Assembly (NCBI RefSeq): GCF_937919355.1
Contig: NZ_CALFSA010000177.1
Coordinates: 1 to 13,674 of the forward strand
Direction: 5' to 3'
Origin: an uncultured Methanofollis sp.
GTDB lineage: Archaea > Halobacteriota > Methanomicrobia > Methanomicrobiales > Methanofollaceae
Length of the DNA stretch: 13,674 bases
Shown: positions 1 through 5,642 of the stretch, one piece after another
Position numbering within the stretch: the first letter of the stretch is position 1
How the letters are laid out: every line of letters starts with the position of its first letter
Translations under genes and position numbers: made by a program
Notes under the pieces: generated by a model
The model's database searches: none
Told to the model about the DNA's origin: nothing
What the model saw: only the letters and a program-made list of their open reading frames with translations

Positions 1-54
1 GTTGTACCAGGCCTTCGGCATGGCGTCCTCGTCCAGGAGGATCTTCGTCTGCAT
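1..54 (-). CDS. trpB: Tryptophan synthase beta chain, TrpB2 type (5' end only)
   Basis: Only the first 18 codons are in the window; the gene runs off the left edge. The minus strand from base 54 reads MQTKILLDEDAMPKAWYN, which matches the characteristic N-terminus of the TrpB2 class of tryptophan synthase beta subunits ('KILLDE...P..WYN'). TrpB is the PLP enzyme that condenses indole with serine to make tryptophan; TrpB2 proteins are common in archaea and often lie apart from the trp operon. A TATA-like stretch at 78-87 would place transcription start only a few bases before the ATG, so the message is probably nearly leaderless; I see no Shine-Dalgarno sequence. The identification rests on a short stretch, so the family is likely but the subclass is less certain. 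Confidence 0.72.
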   Translation of the reverse strand, partial: MQTKILLDEDAMPKAWYN

Positions 55-73
55 GGAAGGGAGTACGCTATGA

Positions 74-92
74 ACATAGATATACATTGTGG
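74..92. promoter_or_regulatory. Shared TATA region between trpB and the LysE-family gene
   Basis: The only AT-rich patch between the two divergent starts contains AGATATACAT (78-87). It reads acceptably as an archaeal TATA box in both directions. About 25 bases downstream gives a start near 57 for trpB (ATG at 54) and near 108 for the exporter gene. This supports ATG 145 rather than ATG 106 as the start of the exporter. Inference from spacing only. Confidence 0.45.
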
Positions 93-144
93 AACAAAAT
101 AGTACATGACGGAGTATGGCGAGAGTCATATAGCAGGACGACCC

Positions 145-774
145 ATGATAACGGAGATGGACGGCATTGCAGGGGCCCTGATACTCGGCCTCGTCATCGG
201 TCTTTCGGGTGCCCTCGCCCCCGGACCGACGCTTGTGGCGACGATCAGGGGGGCGCTCTCCGAGGGGTGGGCGGCAGGGCCGAAGATCGCGGCAGGGCAT
301 GCCGCGCTGGAGACGGCGGTCTTCCTCGCCGTCGTCGCGGGACTCGGCATTGCGGCCGATCCTGTCGGCCCCGCGGTCGCCCTCGTCGGCGGAGCGGCTC
401 TCGTCGTCTTCGGCACCATGACAATCAGGGAGAGCAGGAAAGCAGTGCTGGAGGCCGCACCGGGCGGGGCGGCGGCCGGGAACCCGTATGTCGCCGGGGC
501 CGTAACGAGCGCCGCAAACCCCTATTTCTGGATCTGGTGGCTCACCATCGGCGCCGGCCTCCTCCTTGACGGCCTTGCCGGGGGTCTCGCCGTCGCCGGC
601 GCCTTCATGATCGGTCACTGGGCAGCGGACTTCGGGTGGTTCGGGCTCGTCGCCGCGGCCACGGCGGGGGGGAGGAGGGTCATGAGCGTCGGGCAGTACC
701 GCCTCGTCCTCGCCGCGTGCGGTGTCTTCCTCATTCTCTTCGGGGCGTCGTACCTCTGGCAGGCCTTCGCCTGA
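145..774 (+). CDS. LysE/RhtB-family amino-acid exporter
   Basis: This is a hydrophobic 209-residue protein with about six predicted membrane segments, the usual size for the LysE/RhtB superfamily, whose members export amino acids or related metabolites across the cytoplasmic membrane. The family hallmark is visible near the N-terminus: a glycine-rich first helix followed by GALAPGPT at residues 22-29, then a small loop with repeated glycines. A second family feature is the Asn-Pro pair in SAANPYFW near residue 125, in a later helix. I chose ATG 145, which has AGGA six bases upstream; an in-frame ATG at 106 would add 13 polar residues and lies at the predicted transcription start, and a third ATG exists at 157. 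The gene diverges from trpB and ends three bases before the stop of the convergent S24e-like gene. The substrate cannot be told from sequence. Confidence 0.85.
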   Translation: MITEMDGIAGALILGLVIGLSGALAPGPTLVATIRGALSEGWAAGPKIAAGHAALETAVFLAVVAGLGIAADPVGPAVALVGGAALVVFGTMTIRESRKAVLEAAPGGAAAGNPYVAGAVTSAANPYFWIWWLTIGAGLLLDGLAGGLAVAGAFMIGHWAADFGWFGLVAAATAGGRRVMSVGQYRLVLAACGVFLILFGASYLWQAFA

Positions 775-777
775 GGA

Positions 778-1026
778 TCACCTCTCTGCCGCGGAGCGTG
801 CCGCGGCGTCGTCGTAGACGCGTGCCCTCCCTCGCACCTCGCCCTTCTTCGCCCGCGGGCTGAGGCGGTCGAGCACGACGCAGGACGGGTCGGCACCGGA
901 GACGAGGGCGATGGCGTCGATGATCCCGGCACGCGACGGGATGGGGCCGGTAAACCGCGCCGTAAAATCGATCTCCGTCCTCTGCCTCTCCTCGTCTCTC
1001 TCGTACCGGGAAAAGTCGATGTCCAT
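778..1026 (-). CDS. Short S24e-like ribosomal protein (possible paralogue)
   Basis: The 82-residue product aligns with the core of ribosomal protein S24e, a small-subunit protein of archaea and eukaryotes: an N-terminal MDIDF strand, a charged stretch, the G-x-x-PSR turn at residues 27-32, a helix, VVLD at 50-53, and the strand RGRARVYD at 65-72. It differs from the usual archaeal S24e. The conserved N-terminal 'NPLL.R.E' segment is missing, and the protein stops soon after the VYD strand, without the basic or Glu-Pro tail common in the family (often about 95 or more residues). Archaeal S24e is normally encoded with S27ae, Spt4 and RpoE; none of those is next to this gene. It may be a second, divergent copy or a repurposed S24e fold. 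The start at 1026 is well supported by GGTGA five bases upstream. Confidence 0.7.
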   Translation of the reverse strand: MDIDFSRYERDEERQRTEIDFTARFTGPIPSRAGIIDAIALVSGADPSCVVLDRLSPRAKKGEVRGRARVYDDAAARSAAER

Positions 1027-1053
1027 GCTTCACCATGCAGGGGGAAAAGGGTT

Positions 1054-1072
1054 GAAGGTTTGCGCGACCTTC
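1054..1072 (-). other. Hairpin in the leader of the S24e-like gene
   Basis: GAAGGT (1054-1059) and ACCTTC (1067-1072) form a perfect 6-bp inverted repeat around a 7-base loop. If the S24e-like gene is transcribed from the TATA-like patch near 1157-1168, this hairpin lies in its 5' leader, about 28 bases upstream of the start codon. Ribosomal protein genes are sometimes autoregulated through leader structures, but nothing here proves that. Confidence 0.35.
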
Positions 1073-1154
1073 CTGTCCTTGAATCACCAGAATGTGGATG
1101 GTGCTGATCGAGGCTGAGTCCCTTCAGAGGATGGCAAGAAGGAAGAGGTGCTGG

Positions 1155-1170
1155 CATCTTTAAAAAAATA
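1155..1170 (-). promoter_or_regulatory. Possible TATA box for the S24e-like gene
   Basis: The minus strand reads TATTTTTTTAAAG here, the only AT-rich patch upstream of the S24e-like gene and downstream of the ATPase terminator. It implies a leader of roughly 110 bases that contains the hairpin at 1054-1072. The assignment is weak because plain A/T runs also act as terminators. Confidence 0.3.
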
Positions 1171-1201
1171 GAGGGTGAAAGTCGTGTCTTTCTTTTTCCC
1201 A

Positions 1202-1212
1202 AAACAAAAAAG
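1202..1212 (-). terminator. T-run terminator after the HerA-like ATPase gene
   Basis: On the minus strand, about 28 bases after the stop codon, the sequence TTTTTTGTTTT appears. Runs of T are the usual intrinsic termination signal for archaeal RNA polymerase. Confidence 0.5.
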
Positions 1213-1240
1213 AGATCCTTGAGACAAGCAGACCTATAGT

Positions 1241-3454
1241 TTATCTCGGGAAAGATTCACGATTCTTTGCCTCTTTACGACCCTCATCTTCGGCCATACC
1301 TTTTGGAAGAACATATGTTTTAGAGACCGCACCATCTGCACAGACAAAAAACTCCCCTGTTTTCAGGTTCATGATCTCAGCAGAGTTTATCAGCATATTT
1401 CCAGAGGGGATCTGTTCTATCGTATGCTTGACTTCATTTTTTTCGTTCTGGACACCCAGCATCCATATGCTGACATTTTTTAGAATGGATTTGTCAACTT
1501 TTGCGATGTCCTGACAATCAATCCAGACAAAATTTTCTTTGACTGCACCCTGCCGGATGAGTTCTTCTATTGGACTTTTAAGAAGACTTTTTCGAGACTG
1601 GGGGATGAACTTCCAGGCTTCTGGGAGGAGAGTGATAACTCCATTCCTATTATGAAGGATCTCCTGTAAAACATCACTGATAATGTATTCTTGTATCTCT
1701 CCAGGAAATTTGGAGAGGTTCATCACATTGATGCCCGGTAGTAAGGTAAGTTCTCCTGCCACCTCGATTCCTTCCATCATTTTGAAATATTTAGACAGAT
1801 ATGCTTGAATCCGACGGAGAGACATATTTTTCGCATTTTTATCGAGGAGGATCTCTTTTTTAACCCTCTCGCGGAGTTCCTCAAAGGATATCTCACAATC
1901 ATCATAGAGTAGGATCAGATCATTTCTGATATCCTTCATGCTATTATCACCAATAATAAGTGAAAATATAGATTCTGCAGTATTCCAATCAACCTTTTCC
2001 TTAATGAAAGGTTTATGAAGATGATAATCTCTGGAATTAAAGCATTTCTCACGGGGTTTTGTAATGAAGGATATTGCTTTTCTGCCGCTCCTTGAGATCA
2101 AAGCTTCAAGTGTTGTCGTTTTTCCTGCTTTCTGGGTTAAACCCGAGACAAAAAGATGACCCAGTTTTTTAATCCGCACATCCTTCCCGGTACCAGCCTC
2201 AAAACCGACCAGCAACCCATCATCTGATACCGAACCAGAAACAGGAATGTTCTGTGATGATGGCACGATTGTATCAGGTTTCATATCTCTGGTCGAAATC
2301 TCGGGTGTCGCTGGAACGACCACATCATGAAACGGGAAGATAAAGGATTGCTTTAGCCATTGAGCAACCTCCCTGCATATCTGCTGATCAATATGCTCGA
2401 CGATGGCCCTTGTCTGGTCTGCGTCAGCCCTGAGGATGACATCTCCAAAATCATTCACTTTGACAATGCCCCTTTGCCTGAGAGACTCGATCAGTCCTGT
2501 CGGATTAGAGAAATGATCAATATTCTCTTTTAAAACAGAACCAGATAGATCGCCACCATTCAGGAAATCAAGTGTGCGTTCAAAGAACTTAAGTGTGATA
2601 AGTGAGTCGTGATTATTTCGTTCAAATATCTGATATAGTGCAGATATACGCGAGTGTCCCTCTTCTATATTTCCCAGTTTCGTCTTTATTAAATTCAGAG
2701 AATCCTGAGAAACCAGATATCTCGGCAGCAGAGTACACCTATATGAATTAAAAGAGTGAGCAACAAGGCAATATCCAGCACCCGATTGACGGACAAAATT
2801 TTTCAAAAGGTTATGAGGATTGATGGTATCGAGAAACGCATCTGCGATCAGAGGAATAAAAAATTCTGCTTCGGGGGGGAGTATTTTGATCAAGTATGAT
2901 TGAAACATCTCAAATGTATTATAAAGATTATCAATCTTGAAAATCGGATAATTTGTCCCGGGAAGATAGCGCAACCAGTGAGAAAGCATGAAATCCCAAG
3001 CCAGATACTCCTCGAGGGTAGAAATATCAGGGGAAACTGCCTTGGTTCTGGAGCACCAGTCAGAAAAAACCCTATCGGCTACACTAGAAAGTGTACCCTT
3101 CATGCAAAGAACACGCTCTGCTCTATCACTATATTGCCCCTCATGAGATTGAGGGTGGGGATAGTTATTCGACTCAGTATGATAGTCTTTTACCCTGATG
3201 TCAGAATAGATAAGCCATTGTGAAAAGATTTGCCGAAATTCGTTGAAGTCAGCACTGGGATCATTAGAGAGACCAGAGTTAAGATTCAGGAGTATATTTT
3301 CTTCAGAAAGTGGTAAAAAGAAGTGTCCAGGATCATTCACGGGCTTAATCTTCGAAAAAAGAGAGAGCATGGGCAGAAGATCAGATTCGACCCAAGCATA
3401 GTCCTTTGAGGAAAAAAGTTTCTCAAGGGTATCAGATTCATCAAATAATTCCAT
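1241..3454 (-). CDS. HerA/FtsK-like P-loop ATPase with a large novel N-terminal region
   Basis: The 737-residue protein carries an ATPase of the HerA/FtsK superfamily in its C-terminal half. A lead-in like the HerA fold (LLVGF...GKDVRIKK-LGHLFVSG) precedes a P-loop at residues 438-447, GLTQKAGKTT, one residue longer than the usual HerA form GxTGSGKT. A hydrophobic strand ending in LLPEAWKFIP (catalytic Glu at 612) is the Walker B. WIDCQD at 644-649 (Gln648) resembles the downstream motif of DUF87-type ATPases, and NEVKHTIEQIP near 673 follows. A segment at about 320-345 (LRQRGIVKVND) could be a winged helix. Residues 1-310 match nothing I recognise. HerA-type ATPases translocate DNA or proteins, often with a nuclease or another effector, but no partner gene is adjacent. 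The gene is clearly AT-richer than its neighbours and has no ribosome binding site. A TATA-like TTTATTAA about 29 bases upstream suggests a leaderless message. Signs of horizontal transfer; role unknown, with defence or mobile-element function possible. Confidence 0.7.
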   Translation of the reverse strand: MELFDESDTLEKLFSSKDYAWVESDLLPMLSLFSKIKPVNDPGHFFLPLSEENILLNLNSGLSNDPSADFNEFRQIFSQWLIYSDIRVKDYHTESNNYPHPQSHEGQYSDRAERVLCMKGTLSSVADRVFSDWCSRTKAVSPDISTLEEYLAWDFMLSHWLRYLPGTNYPIFKIDNLYNTFEMFQSYLIKILPPEAEFFIPLIADAFLDTINPHNLLKNFVRQSGAGYCLVAHSFNSYRCTLLPRYLVSQDSLNLIKTKLGNIEEGHSRISALYQIFERNNHDSLITLKFFERTLDFLNGGDLSGSVLKENIDHFSNPTGLIESLRQRGIVKVNDFGDVILRADADQTRAIVEHIDQQICREVAQWLKQSFIFPFHDVVVPATPEISTRDMKPDTIVPSSQNIPVSGSVSDDGLLVGFEAGTGKDVRIKKLGHLFVSGLTQKAGKTTTLEALISRSGRKAISFITKPREKCFNSRDYHLHKPFIKEKVDWNTAESIFSLIIGDNSMKDIRNDLILLYDDCEISFEELRERVKKEILLDKNAKNMSLRRIQAYLSKYFKMMEGIEVAGELTLLPGINVMNLSKFPGEIQEYIISDVLQEILHNRNGVITLLPEAWKFIPQSRKSLLKSPIEELIRQGAVKENFVWIDCQDIAKVDKSILKNVSIWMLGVQNEKNEVKHTIEQIPSGNMLINSAEIMNLKTGEFFVCADGAVSKTYVLPKGMAEDEGRKEAKNRESFPR

Positions 3455-3477
3455 AGAATTGGATTCGCATTCGCAAT

Positions 3478-3488
3478 TAATAAAACAT
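3478..3488 (-). promoter_or_regulatory. TATA box of the HerA-like ATPase gene
   Basis: The minus strand reads TTTTATTAATT, centred about 29 bases before the ATG at 3454. Archaeal transcription normally starts about 25 bases downstream of the TATA centre, so the transcript would begin at or within a few bases of the start codon. That fits the lack of any Shine-Dalgarno sequence. Confidence 0.5.
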
Positions 3489-3614
3489 GTGAGAGTACTG
3501 TAAGTGGTACCCTATAGTCTCAGAAAATGCGGGTAAAAATAACACAATTGACACGAAAATCAGGCACTCGCCATCTTACAGAGTCATTGGCAATGCCAAG
3601 GGGACATCAGGATT

Positions 3615-3622
3615 AAAAAAAA
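3615..3622 (-). terminator. T8 terminator after the flavoprotein gene
   Basis: Eight consecutive T on the minus strand begin about 12 bases after the flavoprotein stop codon, the expected place and form for archaeal intrinsic termination. It ends the RNase III-like/flavoprotein operon. Confidence 0.6.
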
Positions 3623-3633
3623 GAGGGAGCCCC

Positions 3634-4188
3634 TCACTGCGCGAGATCCTTCCCCGCGGCAAAGGCCCTTCTCATCAGCTCCTCGCTCTCCTTCGCCTCG
3701 CCTGCCGCGAGCAGTCCGGGGGCGATGATGATCTCCGTCACCTCAAGGCCGAAGAAAGTCATCGTGACCTCGAAGTGCGTCGCCATCCCCTCGAACATAG
3801 AGGGGTTGGCATCACCCTGCGGGAAGATGAGGACGACCTTCTTCCCCGGTGGAAGCCGCGAGGTGAAGTCCGGGTTCACGAGAGCGTACCAGCGGTCGAT
3901 GAAACTCTTGGTGTTCCCTGTCATCTGCCCGAAGTAGACCGGGCTCCCGATCACAAGGCCGTCGGCCGAGACCAGGTCCTCGTAGACAGGGTACATATCG
4001 TCCTTCAGCCGGCAGACATTCGTCCCCTTGCAGTAGCCGCACCCCTGGCAGTCCTGGAAGACCATGTCGTTCAGGTAGATGACGGCGGTCTCGGCACCGG
4101 CCGCATGTGCGCCGGTGAGCGCCTGCCTGACAAGGATGTCGGTGTTTCCCCCCTTGCGAGGGCTTCCCACAATACCGATGACTTTCAT
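3634..4188 (-). CDS. Isf-type iron-sulfur flavoprotein (NADPH-dependent FMN reductase fold)
   Basis: This 184-residue protein has a flavodoxin-like fold. The FMN phosphate loop GSPRKGGNT lies at residues 8-16 and the second flavin-binding segment GSPVYFGQMTG follows at about 95. Between them is a compact cysteine motif, C47-x2-C50-x2-C53-x5-C59, which matches the CX2CX2CX4-7C motif that binds a [4Fe-4S] cluster in Methanosarcina Isf. Isf proteins are cytoplasmic electron-transfer flavoproteins, found mainly in methanogens and anaerobes and linked to oxygen and peroxide handling. The start at 4188 gives the usual family N-terminus MKVIGIVGSP. An in-frame ATG at 4206 overlaps the upstream stop as TGATG and would add six residues, so translational coupling with the RNase III-like gene is possible either way. 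The gene lies 17 bases downstream of that gene in one operon. Confidence 0.88.
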   Translation of the reverse strand: MKVIGIVGSPRKGGNTDILVRQALTGAHAAGAETAVIYLNDMVFQDCQGCGYCKGTNVCRLKDDMYPVYEDLVSADGLVIGSPVYFGQMTGNTKSFIDRWYALVNPDFTSRLPPGKKVVLIFPQGDANPSMFEGMATHFEVTMTFFGLEVTEIIIAPGLLAAGEAKESEELMRRAFAAGKDLAQ

Positions 4189-4205
4189 GCCCCTTCGATC
4201 CCCCA

Positions 4206-4910
4206 TCAGGGAGGGGGAGTATATAACGTGATCCCCGCACCAGGCCTGAGCAGGGGGGCGGCGCGGGCAATCCCCTTCAGCCCGCACTGGAGGAAGACGA
4301 TGCCGAGGACGGCCTCGACGAGGGTACCCTTCAGGTGACTGACATCTCCCTTCGGCCTGGAAGGGTCGAGGTGGATGCGGTACCTGTACAGCCCCCACCG
4401 GTCGCAGAGGCGGGCCATGTTTGCGTTGCTCTCGTACGCCCGCCGTTTCCGGGAGAGGAGGCCGGCGTCGGCGGCGCGGGGGCTCCAGATCTCGGGGAGA
4501 ACCCCGATCTTCAGGGCGGCGTCGCCGATCCAGGCAAGCGTCTCCGCGGCCTCGGGGAGACGGCTCAGGTCTTCAAGTTCCTTTGCGGAGAGAGCACATC
4601 CCTCCTCCCCGAAGTGGACGAGGACCTCAGAGAAGAGGTTCCGGGTGCTCGGCATGAAGAAGGCGAGGATGAGCATCTCCTCGCTGGCGATCGCATACCC
4701 CAGGTCGGCCTCGATACCGGCCCTGACCCTCCCCCGGACCACGGCGATCTTTCCCAGTATTCTGTCGATCGATGAGAGCCAGTGTCCCATCACCCTGATC
4801 TCGCGGGTATTTGCCGGTGAGAGACGGGCACGCCTGGCGGCGATATCGTCACGCAGGACCATGAGATTTTTTTCAAGCCCGAACTCTCGCCAGCAGAGTG
4901 TGTGGTGCAT
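4206..4910 (-). CDS. RNase III-domain protein with a Mini-III-like active site
   Basis: Residues about 118-215 of this 234-residue protein resemble an RNase III catalytic domain. The signature helix reads AETLAWIGDAAL at 122-133, with Asp130 at the position of the metal-binding Asp45 of E. coli RNase III. The second metal-site helix reads TLVEAVLGIVFL from 196, with Glu199 at the position of Glu117. Glu41 of E. coli is Ala126 here and Asp114 is Thr196. Bacterial Mini-III (MrnC, 23S rRNA maturation) shows the same Ala-hydrophobic-hydrophobic-Gly-Asp and Thr-x-x-Glu-Ala pattern, so the site may well be active. No dsRNA-binding domain is visible; instead there is a helical N-terminal extension of about 115 residues. 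The start at 4910 follows a TATA box by about 37 bases; an alternative Met at 4862 lacks a ribosome binding site. First gene of an operon with the flavoprotein, and divergent from the putative structured RNA at 4969-5306. Confidence 0.68.
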   Translation of the reverse strand: MHHTLCWREFGLEKNLMVLRDDIAARRARLSPANTREIRVMGHWLSSIDRILGKIAVVRGRVRAGIEADLGYAIASEEMLILAFFMPSTRNLFSEVLVHFGEEGCALSAKELEDLSRLPEAAETLAWIGDAALKIGVLPEIWSPRAADAGLLSRKRRAYESNANMARLCDRWGLYRYRIHLDPSRPKGDVSHLKGTLVEAVLGIVFLQCGLKGIARAAPLLRPGAGITLYTPPP

Positions 4911-4932
4911 CTCCGTCCCGTATTGACGTTAT

Positions 4933-4956
4933 CAAAATAGATATATACTATATGCT
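4933..4956. promoter_or_regulatory. Bidirectional TATA region (RNase III-like gene and putative RNA)
   Basis: This is the most promoter-like stretch in the window: CAAAATAGATATATACTATA. On the plus strand, CAAAA looks like a BRE followed by TAGATATATA, centred near 4942, predicting a start near 4967-4969, exactly where the first stem of the putative RNA begins. On the minus strand, the TATATA core predicts a start near 4921, about 11 bases before the ATG at 4910. The plus-strand use has no protein-coding target, which itself argues for an RNA gene. Confidence 0.6.
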
Positions 4957-4968
4957 GCATGGGGGTGT

Positions 4969-5076
4969 GCCTCAGGGGGAACGGGACGGACTGCCAGGGT
5001 GAGGCGGGTCCTCCGGCTGAAACGGTTGAAGGCCGGACTGACGACAGAGACGCCACATCAGGGGACCGAACAGATG
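4969..5076 (+). repeat. Copy A of the folded repeat domain
   Basis: P1 pairs 4969-4974 with 5000-5005 (6 bp). P2 pairs 5012-5017 with 5032-5037 (6 bp) and encloses a 14-base loop with the conserved core GAAACGGTTGAAG from 5019. Loop bases 5023-5027 can pair with 5064-5068 as a pseudoknot; the latter lie in the loop of a weak third stem, CATC 5056-5059 with GATG 5073-5076. Offset to copy B is 188 bases at the loop core and 182 at CCGAACAG. Confidence 0.55.
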
Positions 5077-5107
5077 CCGCAGGAAGATAAGACCAGGACG
5101 GCCATCT

Positions 5108-5122
5108 GCCGACCTGTACGGC
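5108..5122 (+). other. Hairpin between the two repeat domains
   Basis: GCCG (5108-5111) and CGGC (5119-5122) pair around a 7-base loop in the spacer between the two folded copies. It is short and could be chance in GC-rich sequence. Confidence 0.25.
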
Positions 5123-5167
5123 AACATGATCGGCGGATAGAGGAAGGCCGCCACGGGAGCCGGCTTA

Positions 5168-5262
5168 TCTTCAGGGCACGATGCCGTGAAGGCCAGGTCC
5201 TGCATCGAAACGGCTGAAGACCCAGGACAGAATGGCGATACACGGGGCCGAACAGGGTCCCG
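5168..5262 (+). repeat. Copy B of the folded repeat domain
   Basis: P1 pairs 5168-5173 with 5187-5192 (five Watson-Crick pairs and one U-G), capped by an inner GGCA/TGCC stem (5175-5178 with 5182-5185). P2 pairs 5197-5202 with 5223-5228 (6 bp) around a 20-base loop with the core GAAACGGCTGAAG from 5207. Loop bases 5211-5215 can pair with 5246-5250. A short CGGG/CCCG stem (5243-5246 with 5259-5262) would enclose CCGAACAG. The last base of the pseudoknot (G5246) is shared with that stem, so the two may compete. Confidence 0.55.
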
Positions 5263-5282
5263 CATGCACTCCCTGGGGTACG

Positions 5283-5306
5283 TTTTTCAGGCCATATCAT
5301 CTTTTT
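5283..5306 (+). terminator. T-run terminators after the putative RNA
   Basis: TTTTT at 5283-5287 and again at 5302-5306 on the plus strand, right after the second folded domain. On the minus strand these are A runs, so they do not serve the convergent NAC-type gene that ends at 5325. Confidence 0.45.
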
Positions 5307-5324
5307 CTGCCATGCACGACCGGA

Positions 5325-5642
5325 CTACCCGTCTCTCCGGTCGGCGCAGGGGCCTTCTCTCTCCCCTGCCACCCGCCTGCCGCCCTGCCTCTGGCGGTAC
5401 AGGACGAGAAGGGCGTCGGCCGCCGCGTCCTCCAGGCCCCACGGTATCCGTCCCCTCTCCCCTGCCTGCCTCAGGAGTTCGGCACGGAGTATCTCTTCGT
5501 CCGTGATCCCGAGCGCCGCCACGCCGTCCAGCATCCCGTCAAGGCCGAAGATGAGTATCCGCCTGTTCCCCACCTTCACCTCGGAGAGGAGGGCGGGGTC
5601 GGCGGTGCTGCAGGCAAGGGGTCGCGTGTCCTTCCCCGTCAT
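5325..5642 (-). CDS. Small 'NAC family'-type conserved methanogen protein
   Basis: This 105-residue protein resembles small archaeal proteins usually labelled 'NAC family transcription factor', whose pattern is a strand (VxVxG), then a LD-x-I-L helix, then D/E-rich 'I..ELL.R', a 'YNYIP'-like turn and a last helix ending in LYR. Here these are VKVGNRRILIFGLDGML (residues 22-38), DEEILRAELLRQ (48-59), GRIPWG (64-69) and ALLVLYR (77-83). The real function is not known to me; the NAC label is inherited annotation. Its ATG overlaps the stop of the upstream CooS-like gene as ATGA, so the two are co-transcribed and probably translationally coupled. That suggests a small partner or maturation protein for the metalloenzyme. 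The C-terminal 20 residues are charged and look poorly conserved. Confidence 0.6.
   Translation of the reverse strand: MTGKDTRPLACSTADPALLSEVKVGNRRILIFGLDGMLDGVAALGITDEEILRAELLRQAGERGRIPWGLEDAAADALLVLYRQRQGGRRVAGEREGPCADRRDG

Larger units (their letters stand above)
4969..5306 (+). ncRNA. Putative two-domain structured RNA
   Basis: No credible protein gene lies between 4911 and 5324, yet the stretch has a strong TATA box at 4933-4950, two related copies of a foldable domain (4969-5076 and 5168-5262), and T runs at 5283-5287 and 5302-5306 that would end a plus-strand transcript. In both copies the same helices can form although the paired bases differ. P1: GCCTCA/TGAGGC versus TCTTCA/TGAAGG. 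P2: TCCGGC/GCCGGA versus GTCCTG/CAGGAC. A loop-to-downstream pairing: CGGTT/GACCG versus CGGCT/GGCCG. The loop core GAAACGGYTGAAG and the downstream CCGAACAG stay the same. G-U pairs occur only if the plus strand is read. I do not recognise a known RNA family. A tandem riboswitch without a downstream gene, an sRNA or an RNP scaffold are all possible. Confidence 0.5.

Noticed and set aside
1041..1072. Possible third copy of the repeat loop (GGGTTGAAGG) in the S24e-like leader
   Set aside because: It shares only about ten bases with the loop core, lacks the CGGY and CCGAACAG elements, and is better explained by the local GAAGGT/ACCTTC hairpin.
4999..5217. Plus-strand 72-residue frame from a GTG codon across the same region
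   Set aside because: Very rich in Arg, no recognisable motif, and it cuts through the paired helices; more likely chance in a GC-rich stretch.
4972..5300. Two overlapping minus-strand open frames over the repeat region, each with an LFGP...GLQPF segment
   Set aside because: The two similar segments lie in different reading frames, so the similarity belongs to the DNA repeat and not to one protein. Composition is Pro/Arg/Ser-rich like other non-coding frames here, and there is no ribosome binding site.
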